From assembly GCA_964621645.1 (NCBI GenBank), contig CAZUMH010000005.1, positions 1 through 64,000 on the forward strand: 64,000 nt of DNA, written 5' to 3'. The translations under genes were made by a program, and so were the position numbers. The notes below the pieces were generated by a model. The model saw only the letters and a list, made by a program, of their open reading frames with translations. It did not search any database and was not told the origin of the DNA. The stretch is from CAZUMH01 sp964621645 (lineage in GTDB: Bacteria; Zhuqueibacterota; QNDG01; JAGLOF01). This document shows, one piece after another, positions 26,409 through 33,954 of the stretch (positions are counted from its first letter, which is position 1; the number at the start of each line of letters is the position of its first letter).

Positions 26409-27806
26409 ATGAAAAAAAATGTAGCACTGCTGCTCCTGATCCCCGCGTTTCTTTATTCGCAGGAATTTCAAACCCACTTCCCTCCGGAAGAATTTCAGGT
26501 CCGCCGGGAAAAAGTGTTTGACGCGATAGGAGACGCCACTGCCGTCATCCAGGGAGCGCCGGACAACGGCGGATTCGTCTACCCGAGACAGAGCAACACC
26601 TTTTACTATTTATGCGGTGTCGAAAATCCCAATTCCTACCTGGTCCTGGACGGGAAAAACCGCTCCGCCACCCTCTATCTCGCTCCCTACCGCACCAGTC
26701 ATAAGAACCGAACGTACAATCTCAACGAAGTCGAGCTGGTGCAGAAAAGGACGGGGATCCATGAGGTCAAACCGCTTGCTGAACTGAAATCAATTGACGC
26801 CCGGGTCATCTACACACCCTTCAGCCCGGCCGAGGGCCAGGGCCAGAGCAGGGGGGAGCTGCTGAACGCAGCCCGCAAGAGCGCCCAAGATTACTGGGAC
26901 GGCCGCGTTTCCCGGGAGAACCATTTCATCGCGCTCCTCCGTACCCGCAATCCCCGGACGGAGATCAGGGATCTCTCGCCCATCCTCGATGAACTGCGGA
27001 CGATCAAGAGTCCCGGGGAAATCGAGCTGCTTCGCCGGGCGGGCAGGCTGGCCGCTCTGGGCATCACGGAAGCAATGCACTCGACCCGTCCGGGGCTCTA
27101 TGAGTACAACCTCGATGCCGCGGCCCGCTACGTCTTCCTGACCAACGGAGCCAGGCTGGAGGGGTACCGCTCCATCACCGCCGCGGGAGTGGAGAATATC
27201 AGCGACGGCCATTACTATTTCAACTCCAGCCACCTGAAAAAAGGGGATCTGATCCTGATGGATTTCGCCCCCGATTACGGGTATTACGTCAGCGATATCG
27301 GTCGCATGTGGCCGGTGAACGGAAAATTCCAGCCCTGGCAGCGGCAGCTCTGTGAACTCATCCTGACCTATCATAAGGCGGTACTTAAACGGATCCGCCC
27401 CGGATTGACGCCCAAAGAAATTATGGCGGATGCGGCAAAAGAGATGGCCCCCATACTGGCCCGGACAGATTTTCTCAAACCCTGTTACAGAGAAGCCGTG
27501 CAAAAACTGGTCGAGACCGGCGGCGGTGTGTTTTCCCACCTGGTGGGGATGGCCGTGCATGATGTGGGACACTACTATTCCAAACCGCTGGTACCGGGTC
27601 TCGTCTTTGCCGTCGATCCCCAGCTCCGCGTCCCCGAGGAAAACTTGTATATGCGAATCGAAGATACCATACTGGTCACCGAAGACGGTATTGAAAATTT
27701 TACCCGGTTTGCGCCATCCGAACTCGATGATATTGAAAAGGCCGTCGGCTCCGGCGGTATTGTCCAGTCATTACCGCCGGTTCTCCAGCCGCTGGTAAAT
27801 TTCTGA
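26409..27806 (+). CDS. Secreted M24 aminopeptidase P-like (Xaa-Pro) peptidase
   Basis: This 465-residue pita-bread metallopeptidase removes N-terminal residues preceding proline. The start at 26409 gives a signal peptide (VALLLLIPAFLYSQ) with AAGGGG upstream. The N-terminal creatinase-like domain spans about 20-185. The catalytic domain shows metal ligands Asp in LMDFAPDYG, Asp in VSDIGRMWP, His in FSHLVGMAVHD and Glu in RIEDTILVT. The usual Glu of TxEPG is Asp here (AVDPQ). Secreted aminopeptidase P homologues of this type occur in Bacteroidetes and Acidobacteria-like genomes. The next gene's possible ATG overlaps the stop codon. Confidence 0.92.
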   Translation: MKKNVALLLLIPAFLYSQEFQTHFPPEEFQVRREKVFDAIGDATAVIQGAPDNGGFVYPRQSNTFYYLCGVENPNSYLVLDGKNRSATLYLAPYRTSHKNRTYNLNEVELVQKRTGIHEVKPLAELKSIDARVIYTPFSPAEGQGQSRGELLNAARKSAQDYWDGRVSRENHFIALLRTRNPRTEIRDLSPILDELRTIKSPGEIELLRRAGRLAALGITEAMHSTRPGLYEYNLDAAARYVFLTNGARLEGYRSITAAGVENISDGHYYFNSSHLKKGDLILMDFAPDYGYYVSDIGRMWPVNGKFQPWQRQLCELILTYHKAVLKRIRPGLTPKEIMADAAKEMAPILARTDFLKPCYREAVQKLVETGGGVFSHLVGMAVHDVGHYYSKPLVPGLVFAVDPQLRVPEENLYMRIEDTILVTEDGIENFTRFAPSELDDIEKAVGSGGIVQSLPPVLQPLVNF

Positions 27807-27820
27807 TGAAAGGATCCGCG

Positions 27821-29959
27821 ATGAAAAAGACAGGTGCGCTTACCGGTATTCTCATCTGCCTGGTTTTATGCCGGCCTGGGTACGCCCAGAAAATCGACAT
27901 CACAGCCCGGCTGGTTCAGCATGAACCGTCCCGGGACACTGACGCACTGCAATACACGGTACGATTGGCGTTCGATCTCGACAAGAAAGAGTTCCACGGC
28001 AGCAACACAGTCACCATGGTCTCGCTTCGGGACGGTCTCGGCAGCATCTCGCTGAATGCGGTCGATCTCACTGTCGAGAAGATCACCGGCGTCAGGGACA
28101 GGAATCTCGCGTTCTCATATCGAGACGATACGCTGCATATCGTTCTGCCGCATCCAGCGGCGTTCGGCGACACGCTGAGAATGACCATATGGTACCACGG
28201 ATCCGATCCTGAAAAGGGGCTCTATTTTGATGACAGCACCGGCCGCCATCCTCAGGTCGTGACCACAGACTCCTGGCCGGACGAGGCCCGCTACTGGTTT
28301 CCCTGTTACGACTACCCCCATGACAAGGCGGCCCAGGAGATGATCATCACGGTCAAAGAAGGCCTCAAGGTGCTCTCCAACGGAAAACTGATCGGCGTGA
28401 CAAAGGACAGTGAGGCACATACGGCGACCTGGCATTACCTTCAGAAACACCCCCACTCCACCTATCTCTCGATGCTCGCTATCGGTCCCTATACGGTCAT
28501 CGAGGATTCCCTGGGATCGCTGCCGGTCCATTACTGGGTCTATCCCCGGGATGCTGAAAACGGGCGCCGGATATTCGCCAATACACCCAAAATAATCGCA
28601 TTCTACAGCAATCTGTATGACTTCCCCTATCCCTGGGACAAGTATGACCAGGTGGTCAGCCCCCGTCAGGGCGGGGGGGCAGAAGCAACCTCCGCCACCA
28701 TTCTCGGTGAAGGGGTCATCTATGACCGCCGGGCGGAACAGGATTTTTCCTGGGAACGGATCATCGCCCATGAGACGGCCCATCAATGGTGGGGTGATCT
28801 GATCACCCTGCGATCCTGGGAGCATACCTGGATGAACGAAGGATTCGGCACCTATTCCGACTATCTCTATACCCGGTTCTCCTCGGGAGATGATGAGGGT
28901 GCCATCGACCTGCTTGACAAAAAAAATCAATATCTGAATGAGGCTCATAACCGGTACATGCGCCCCATTGTCTGCACTCACTATAATCAGCCTCAGGACA
29001 ATTTCGACAGCCACACCTACCCGAAAGCGGCGGCGGTGCTGCATATGCTTCGGTTCGTACTGGGAGACAAACCCTTCTTCAAGACACTCAGCTATTTCCT
29101 GCACCGGCATGCCTTTATGGCCGTGGATACCCACGATTTCATGGCCGCCGTCAAAGAGGTGACCGGACGCAATCTTGACTGGTTTTTTAACCAGTGGATC
29201 TTCAAACCGGGACACCCTGTCTTTGACATCTCATATGAGTATGATCCCGGCCCTGGACAGATCACCCTGAAAGTGCAGCAGGTTCAGGATACATCGCTGG
29301 GCATACCGGTTTACCGGATGCCGGTGCGGATCGGTGTCGTGACCGCCCGGGGGAAGAAGGTCAGTGAAATTTGGCTTTCAAAAGCTGAAGAGACCTTCAC
29401 CATTCCCGTCGCGGATGCGCCCCGGCTGGTCAGATTCGATGAAGGCAACTATCTGCTGAAAGAGTGGACGTTCCGAAAGACAGTCACCGAGCTGCTCTAC
29501 CAGCTGCAGCATGATGATGTGATCGGCCGGCAGTGGGCGGCCGCTCAATTGGCACCATTCGCGGAGAATAAAAATGTAAGCCGGACTCTCGCCAAAGCAG
29601 CATATGAAGATTCCTTCTGGGCGGTCAGGCAGCAGGCGGCGGAATCGCTGGGGACCATCGAATCCGGAGAAACGGTATCCCTGTTTAAAAAGCTGGCGGC
29701 CGATCCCGATTCCCGGGTGCGGACAACCGCGCTGAATCTGCTGGCCGGTACGGGTGACTGGACGCTGATACCCTTTTTTAAATCCCGGTTTGCCAAGGAT
29801 GACAGCTACCGGGCCCAGGCCGCAATCCTGCGGGCAATCGGAAAATGCGGCAGTGGGGCGGACCTCCCCTTCCTCAAACAGGCGGCATCCCTCCCATCGT
29901 ACCGGGACATATTGAAACATGCCGCCGAAGGAGCCGTGAAGCAGATTTCCGGCAGCTGA
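27821..29959 (+). CDS. Secreted M1 family aminopeptidase with C-terminal HEAT-like repeats
   Basis: This 712-residue secreted gluzincin aminopeptidase starts at 27821, which gives a clean signal peptide (ALTGILICLVLCRPGYAQ) with AAAGGA upstream; an in-frame ATG at 27806 overlaps the M24 stop. The N-terminal saddle domain is followed by the catalytic domain with His317-Glu318-x-x-His321 (IIAHETAHQWWG) and the third ligand Glu in WMNEGFGTY. The substrate-binding GxMEN motif is altered to GGAEATS. The last 130 residues form three or four HEAT-type helical repeats (AAQLAPFAENKNVSRTLAKA and similar). It would remove N-terminal residues from peptides produced by neighbouring peptidases. Confidence 0.93.
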   Translation: MKKTGALTGILICLVLCRPGYAQKIDITARLVQHEPSRDTDALQYTVRLAFDLDKKEFHGSNTVTMVSLRDGLGSISLNAVDLTVEKITGVRDRNLAFSYRDDTLHIVLPHPAAFGDTLRMTIWYHGSDPEKGLYFDDSTGRHPQVVTTDSWPDEARYWFPCYDYPHDKAAQEMIITVKEGLKVLSNGKLIGVTKDSEAHTATWHYLQKHPHSTYLSMLAIGPYTVIEDSLGSLPVHYWVYPRDAENGRRIFANTPKIIAFYSNLYDFPYPWDKYDQVVSPRQGGGAEATSATILGEGVIYDRRAEQDFSWERIIAHETAHQWWGDLITLRSWEHTWMNEGFGTYSDYLYTRFSSGDDEGAIDLLDKKNQYLNEAHNRYMRPIVCTHYNQPQDNFDSHTYPKAAAVLHMLRFVLGDKPFFKTLSYFLHRHAFMAVDTHDFMAAVKEVTGRNLDWFFNQWIFKPGHPVFDISYEYDPGPGQITLKVQQVQDTSLGIPVYRMPVRIGVVTARGKKVSEIWLSKAEETFTIPVADAPRLVRFDEGNYLLKEWTFRKTVTELLYQLQHDDVIGRQWAAAQLAPFAENKNVSRTLAKAAYEDSFWAVRQQAAESLGTIESGETVSLFKKLAADPDSRVRTTALNLLAGTGDWTLIPFFKSRFAKDDSYRAQAAILRAIGKCGSGADLPFLKQAASLPSYRDILKHAAEGAVKQISGS

Positions 29960-29981
29960 ACCTCGAACAAGAGGGATCCCT

Positions 29982-31511
29982 ATGAACCCACTGAACAGCA
30001 GCAGTACAAACCAGCGATTTACATCCCGAATCGGATTTCTCCTCAGCGTTATCGGAATTGCCGTCGGCACCGGCAACATCTGGAGATTTCCCCGCATCGC
30101 CGCCCAGAACGGGTCGGAGACAGGCTCGGGTGCGTTCCTCATTGCCTGGGCCATTTTCCTCTGTCTCTGGAGCATTCCGCTGGTGATCGCGGAGTACGCC
30201 CTGGGCCGGAAAAACAGAATGGGAGTCGTGGGCACCATCGCCAAAGCGGCCGGAGAAAAGTTCGCCTGGATGGGCGCCTTTATGACCTTCGTGACCACGG
30301 CCATCACGTTCTTCTACTCGGTTGTCGTCGGCTGGTGTATTTACTATTTCGTGCAAATGCTCACCCGCCCCCTGCCGATGGACACTGAAACAGCAATGTC
30401 TGTCTGGAACAGCTACCAAGCTGGCGGCTGGCCCCTATTGACGCACGCGGTTGTCATGATGATCGGCGGCTGGGCGATCTGGCGGGGAGTCGCTTCCATA
30501 GAAAAGATCAACAAGGTGCTGATCCCCCTTCTCTTCGGTATTATCATTATCTCCGTCATCCGGGCCCTCACTATGCACGGCGCCTGGGACGGCGTTTCGT
30601 TTTTGTTTAAAACGGACTGGAGCCAGCTGACGAAACCCCGCATCTGGATGGAAGCGCTGACCCAGAACGCCTGGGACGTCGGCGCCGGCTGGGGACTGTT
30701 CCTCACCTATGCCGCCTACCTGAAACGGGAACACGGCCTGGTGAAAAACGCTTTCCTGACACCGGTGGCCAACAATGCGGTCTCTCTCCTGGCCGCCATG
30801 ATGGTCTTCGGAACCGTGTTTGCGGTTCTGCAGACAGACATGGGGATGGCCAAACCCGAAATTCTCAAAATCATGAAAACCAGCGGACCGGCCTCCACCG
30901 GCCTGACATTCATCTGGATGCCCCAGCTCTTTGCCCGCATGGTTATGGGACGCCCCCTGGCCGTGCTCTTTTTCCTCGGTCTGATGTTCGCGGGATTTTC
31001 CTCGCTCATCGCCCAGCTGGAACTGCCGGTACGGGTGTTTATCGATGCCGGCATGAAGCGGAAAAAAGCGATCCTCACGATCATCGGTGTCAGTTTTCTC
31101 TTTGGCATTCCCTCCGCGGTGAACCTGAATATTCTCAAGAATCAGGATTTCGTCTGGGGCTACGCCCTGATCATCTCCGGCGCCCTCGTGGCCGTTGCCG
31201 TGCACCGCTACGGCACGGAAAAACTCCGCAGGGAGGAACTGACGGGAAATGCGGGGGACTGGAACCTCGGCCGCTGGTGGAATTATGTACTGACACTGTT
31301 CATTCCCGTCGGCGCCGTGATTCTGCTCGTCTGGTGGCTGGTGCAGGATGCGGTTCCCGGCCGCTGGTACAACCCCCTTGATCCGACAAGCGTCATGAAC
31401 TGCCTGCTGCAGTGGGCCCTGGTGATAACGGTGCTGCTTTTCATCGGCCGCCGGCTGGCGAGGCGGACGCTTGCCGGAACAGCCGCTCCTGAACATAAAG
31501 AGGAAGAATAG
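29982..31511 (+). CDS. Sodium-dependent transporter of the neurotransmitter:sodium symporter (SNF) family
   Basis: This 509-residue inner-membrane protein has about 12 transmembrane segments and the LeuT fold. The first helix carries the Na+/substrate signature GIAVGTGNIWRFPRIAAQNG (residues 21-40). Family members import amino acids with Na+. It is 22 bp downstream of the M1 aminopeptidase, so uptake of amino acids released by the neighbouring peptidases is the simplest role. The C-terminal tail is charged (PEHKEEE). GAGGGA precedes the start. Confidence 0.93.
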   Translation: MNPLNSSSTNQRFTSRIGFLLSVIGIAVGTGNIWRFPRIAAQNGSETGSGAFLIAWAIFLCLWSIPLVIAEYALGRKNRMGVVGTIAKAAGEKFAWMGAFMTFVTTAITFFYSVVVGWCIYYFVQMLTRPLPMDTETAMSVWNSYQAGGWPLLTHAVVMMIGGWAIWRGVASIEKINKVLIPLLFGIIIISVIRALTMHGAWDGVSFLFKTDWSQLTKPRIWMEALTQNAWDVGAGWGLFLTYAAYLKREHGLVKNAFLTPVANNAVSLLAAMMVFGTVFAVLQTDMGMAKPEILKIMKTSGPASTGLTFIWMPQLFARMVMGRPLAVLFFLGLMFAGFSSLIAQLELPVRVFIDAGMKRKKAILTIIGVSFLFGIPSAVNLNILKNQDFVWGYALIISGALVAVAVHRYGTEKLRREELTGNAGDWNLGRWWNYVLTLFIPVGAVILLVWWLVQDAVPGRWYNPLDPTSVMNCLLQWALVITVLLFIGRRLARRTLAGTAAPEHKEEE

Positions 31512-31546
31512 CCTTCAGCATACCCACGACCACAAGGAGTACTCCC

Positions 31547-33487
31547 ATGAACCGTCACATCGAAACGGCGGCCCGGCTGCTGCTCATTGTCAGTATCCTC
31601 AGCGTTGGCTGCAGTTCCAGGCAGGGGAGGGATTACCCGATCACTCCGGTTCCCTTCAACCGGGTGACCATCACCGACGATTTCTGGCAGCCCCGCATCG
31701 AGACCAACCGCCGGGTTACTATCCCGTATGAATTCAGGATGTGCGAGGAGACCGGCCGCATCGACAATCTGCGCAAGGCGGCGGGATTGATGGACGGGCC
31801 CTATCTGGGACGGCGTTTCAACGACTCAGATGTGTTCAAGGCCATGGAGGCGGCCTCCTACTCTCTGACGCAGCATCCGGATCCGAAGCTGGAAGCGCTC
31901 ATGGACTCCCTGGTGACCCTTATCGGGCAGGCCCAGGAGGAGGACGGCTATCTCTATTCGGCGCGGACCGTTGATCCGGACAACCCGGCCCCGGGAGCCG
32001 GCAGCGAACGCTGGATACATCTGCAGGGCAGCCACGAACTCTACAATGTGGGGCATATGTATGAAGCCGCTGTCGCCTACTGGCAGGCCACCGGCAAACG
32101 GGCCTTCCTTGATATCGCCCTGAAAAATGCCGATCTCATCGATTCCGTGTTTGGACCCGGCAAACAGCGGGACACTCCCGGCCACCAGGAGATCGAGATC
32201 GGACTGGGCAAGCTCTTTCGGGTCACCGGGGAAAAGAAGTATCTCGACCTGGCGAAATTTTTCCTGGACCAGCGCGGCCGGGAACACGACAGCGAGCCCT
32301 ATCCCGACTCGTCGATCTACGCCATCTACAACGGCCGCCCCTATAAACAGGATCACCTCCCCGTGCTGGAACAGCGGGAGGCGGTGGGACACGCGGTGCG
32401 TGCGGCTTACATGTATTCGGGTATGGCCGATATCGCCGCTCTGGCCGGGGAGAAGTCCTATGTCGCGGCAATCGACTGGCTCTGGGAAGATGTGGTCCGC
32501 GGCAAGCTCTACCTCACCGGCGGCATCGGCGCCCGCCACACCAGCGAAGCATTCGGCGATGCCTACGAGCTTCCCAACCGGGAGGCTTACACCGAGACCT
32601 GCGCCTCGGTCGGCAACGTGCTCTGGAACCTTCGCATGTTCCTCATGAAGGGGGAATCAAAATATATCGATGTCCTGGAGCGGACACTCTACAACGGGCT
32701 CCTCTCCGGGGTCTCATTCAGCGGGGACCGCTTTTTCTATCAGAATCCCCTGGAATCAACGGGAGGCTACGAACGCAGCGGCTGGTTCGACTGTGCCTGC
32801 TGTCCTCCCAATATCGCCCGCTTTCTGCCCTCGCTTTCCGGATATATGTACGGGCAGCGGGACGAGGAGATCTTCGTCAACCTCTACATCAGCAGCACGG
32901 CCTCGCTGGAGGTGGGTGGTGTTCCGGTAACGCTCACCCAGGAGACTGATTATCCCTGGCAGGGAGGAATCAGCATCAGCGTTGATCCGCGGCAGCCCCT
33001 GCGAATGACCATGGCCCTGCGACTGCCCGGCTGGGCGCACAACCAACCGGTGCCTGGAGATCTCTATACCTTCGAAAACGTCATAGATGACACTCCCCTC
33101 CTCACAGTCAACGGAGAGGAGGTAGCTGCGGATGTCAGGGATGGGTATCTCCGCGTCACCCGCACGTGGCGGAGCGGGGACACTATCGAACTGGCGCTGC
33201 CTATGCCCGTACGCAGGGTGCGGTCACATCCGGCGGTAGTGCCCGATCGCGGCAGGGTCGCTCTGGAAAGGGGACCGCTGGTCTACTGTCTGGAAGAGAC
33301 GGATAACGGCCCGGATGTACTGGAGAGTGTCCTCTCACCCGGAGCGAATCTGCAGGCCGTATTCAAACCCGATCTGCTGCAAGGGGTCATGACCATTGAA
33401 GCCGGCACCCTTACCGCGATCCCCTATTACGCCTGGGCCAACCGGGGCGCTGGGAAGATGACTGTCTGGATCCGGGAAGGAGAGTAG
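31547..33487 (+). CDS. GH127 beta-L-arabinofuranosidase, lipoprotein (second canonical copy)
   Basis: This 646-residue lipoprotein (lipobox LSVGC, Cys22) is paralogous to the gene at 21884. Active-site residues match GH127: Glu334 in RHTSEAFG (acid/base), Glu350 and Cys352 in YTETCAS, and Cys418-Cys419 in FDCACCPPN. The C-terminal beta-domains are complete. AAGGAG precedes the start; the gap to the symporter gene is 35 bp. Two canonical copies plus one divergent copy in one block suggest different linkages or chain lengths of the same L-arabinofuranose-containing glycan. It is the last gene before the repeat-rich gap. Confidence 0.95.
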   Translation: MNRHIETAARLLLIVSILSVGCSSRQGRDYPITPVPFNRVTITDDFWQPRIETNRRVTIPYEFRMCEETGRIDNLRKAAGLMDGPYLGRRFNDSDVFKAMEAASYSLTQHPDPKLEALMDSLVTLIGQAQEEDGYLYSARTVDPDNPAPGAGSERWIHLQGSHELYNVGHMYEAAVAYWQATGKRAFLDIALKNADLIDSVFGPGKQRDTPGHQEIEIGLGKLFRVTGEKKYLDLAKFFLDQRGREHDSEPYPDSSIYAIYNGRPYKQDHLPVLEQREAVGHAVRAAYMYSGMADIAALAGEKSYVAAIDWLWEDVVRGKLYLTGGIGARHTSEAFGDAYELPNREAYTETCASVGNVLWNLRMFLMKGESKYIDVLERTLYNGLLSGVSFSGDRFFYQNPLESTGGYERSGWFDCACCPPNIARFLPSLSGYMYGQRDEEIFVNLYISSTASLEVGGVPVTLTQETDYPWQGGISISVDPRQPLRMTMALRLPGWAHNQPVPGDLYTFENVIDDTPLLTVNGEEVAADVRDGYLRVTRTWRSGDTIELALPMPVRRVRSHPAVVPDRGRVALERGPLVYCLEETDNGPDVLESVLSPGANLQAVFKPDLLQGVMTIEAGTLTAIPYYAWANRGAGKMTVWIREGE

Positions 33488-33539
33488 TTATTTCTTCGCA
33501 TATTGTCACCACGAACACCGGCAGAGCCGGCCAGGTATG

Positions 33540-33564
33540 CGTTCCCACCCAGAGGATGGGAACG
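33540..33564. repeat. Palindrome CGTTCCCA...TGGGAACG
   Basis: An 8-bp perfect stem (33540-33547 and 33557-33564) with a 9-nt loop. The motif resembles a GTTCCCA-type REP-like palindrome that I recall as widespread in bacterial intergenic regions (recollection, not checked). No T tract follows, so it is not an obvious terminator. Confidence 0.55.
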
Positions 33565-33629
33565 AGAAAAATGCTTAAAATACTCAGGATAAATGAAAAA
33601 GCAACTAATTTTCTTTTTCTCTGGCATTA

Positions 33630-33779
33630 GGGAAATGGCGTAAAAAAAATTTTATTGGATTGCCGTTAAAAAAGGGAAACTGTCTGAGTCCCGATTTTCA
33701 TTAAAAAAATCTATAATAAGCTAAATCGGGACGAGTTTTTCCCTTTTAGGCAAGACAATGAAATTTTTAGCCATTTCTC
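33630..33779. repeat. Long imperfect inverted repeat (MITE-like or large hairpin)
   Basis: Two arms of about 60-68 nt (33630-33697 and 33722-33779) are near-complementary around a loop of about 25 nt. Perfect blocks are GAAATGGC (33632-33639 with 33770-33777), AAAAGGGAAA (33670-33679 with 33738-33747) and GTCCCGATTT (33688-33697 with 33723-33732). Left and right arms differ by small indels, as in decayed mobile hairpins. No transposase gene is nearby. Confidence 0.75.
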
Positions 33780-33782
33780 GTC

Positions 33783-33822
33783 GCCTTGATTTTTTGGTTC
33801 TTTTGCATCAAGGCAAAAGAAC
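33783..33822. repeat. Two mutually exclusive overlapping hairpins
   Basis: GCCTTGAT (33783-33790) pairs with ATCAAGGC (33807-33814). GTTCTTTTGC (33797-33806) pairs with GCAAAAGAAC (33813-33822) around a 6-nt loop. The two stems share sequence at 33813-33814 and interleave, so they are either alternatives or a pseudoknot. This could be a repeat-family end or a switch in a leader. Confidence 0.65.
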
Positions 33823-33954
33823 TATAATCATTGATGTCGGATCTGTGCTCGCTTAAAGGAAAGGCCCCTATATATCGATTCTTGACCTTCAGCGGTCAAA
33901 GACCGCCAGCTTATATAGATGTACTCCCGACAATATAATCCAAGGAGACCCATC

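Larger units (their letters stand above)
33488..33954. other. Gene-free stretch with stacked inverted repeats
   Basis: These 467 bp between the second GH127 copy and the DUF885 gene contain no credible gene and are more A/T-rich than the surroundings. In order they hold a small palindrome (33540-33564), a long imperfect inverted repeat (33630-33779), a pair of overlapping hairpins (33783-33822) and a small GCGGTC/GACCGC hairpin (33892-33906). No clear sigma70 promoter was found for the following gene; TTGATG-17-TAAAGG near 33829-33857 is only weak. Confidence 0.7.

Noticed and set aside
33540..33564. Terminator for the second GH127 gene
   Set aside because: The hairpin is followed by GAGAAAAATG with no T tract on the plus strand.
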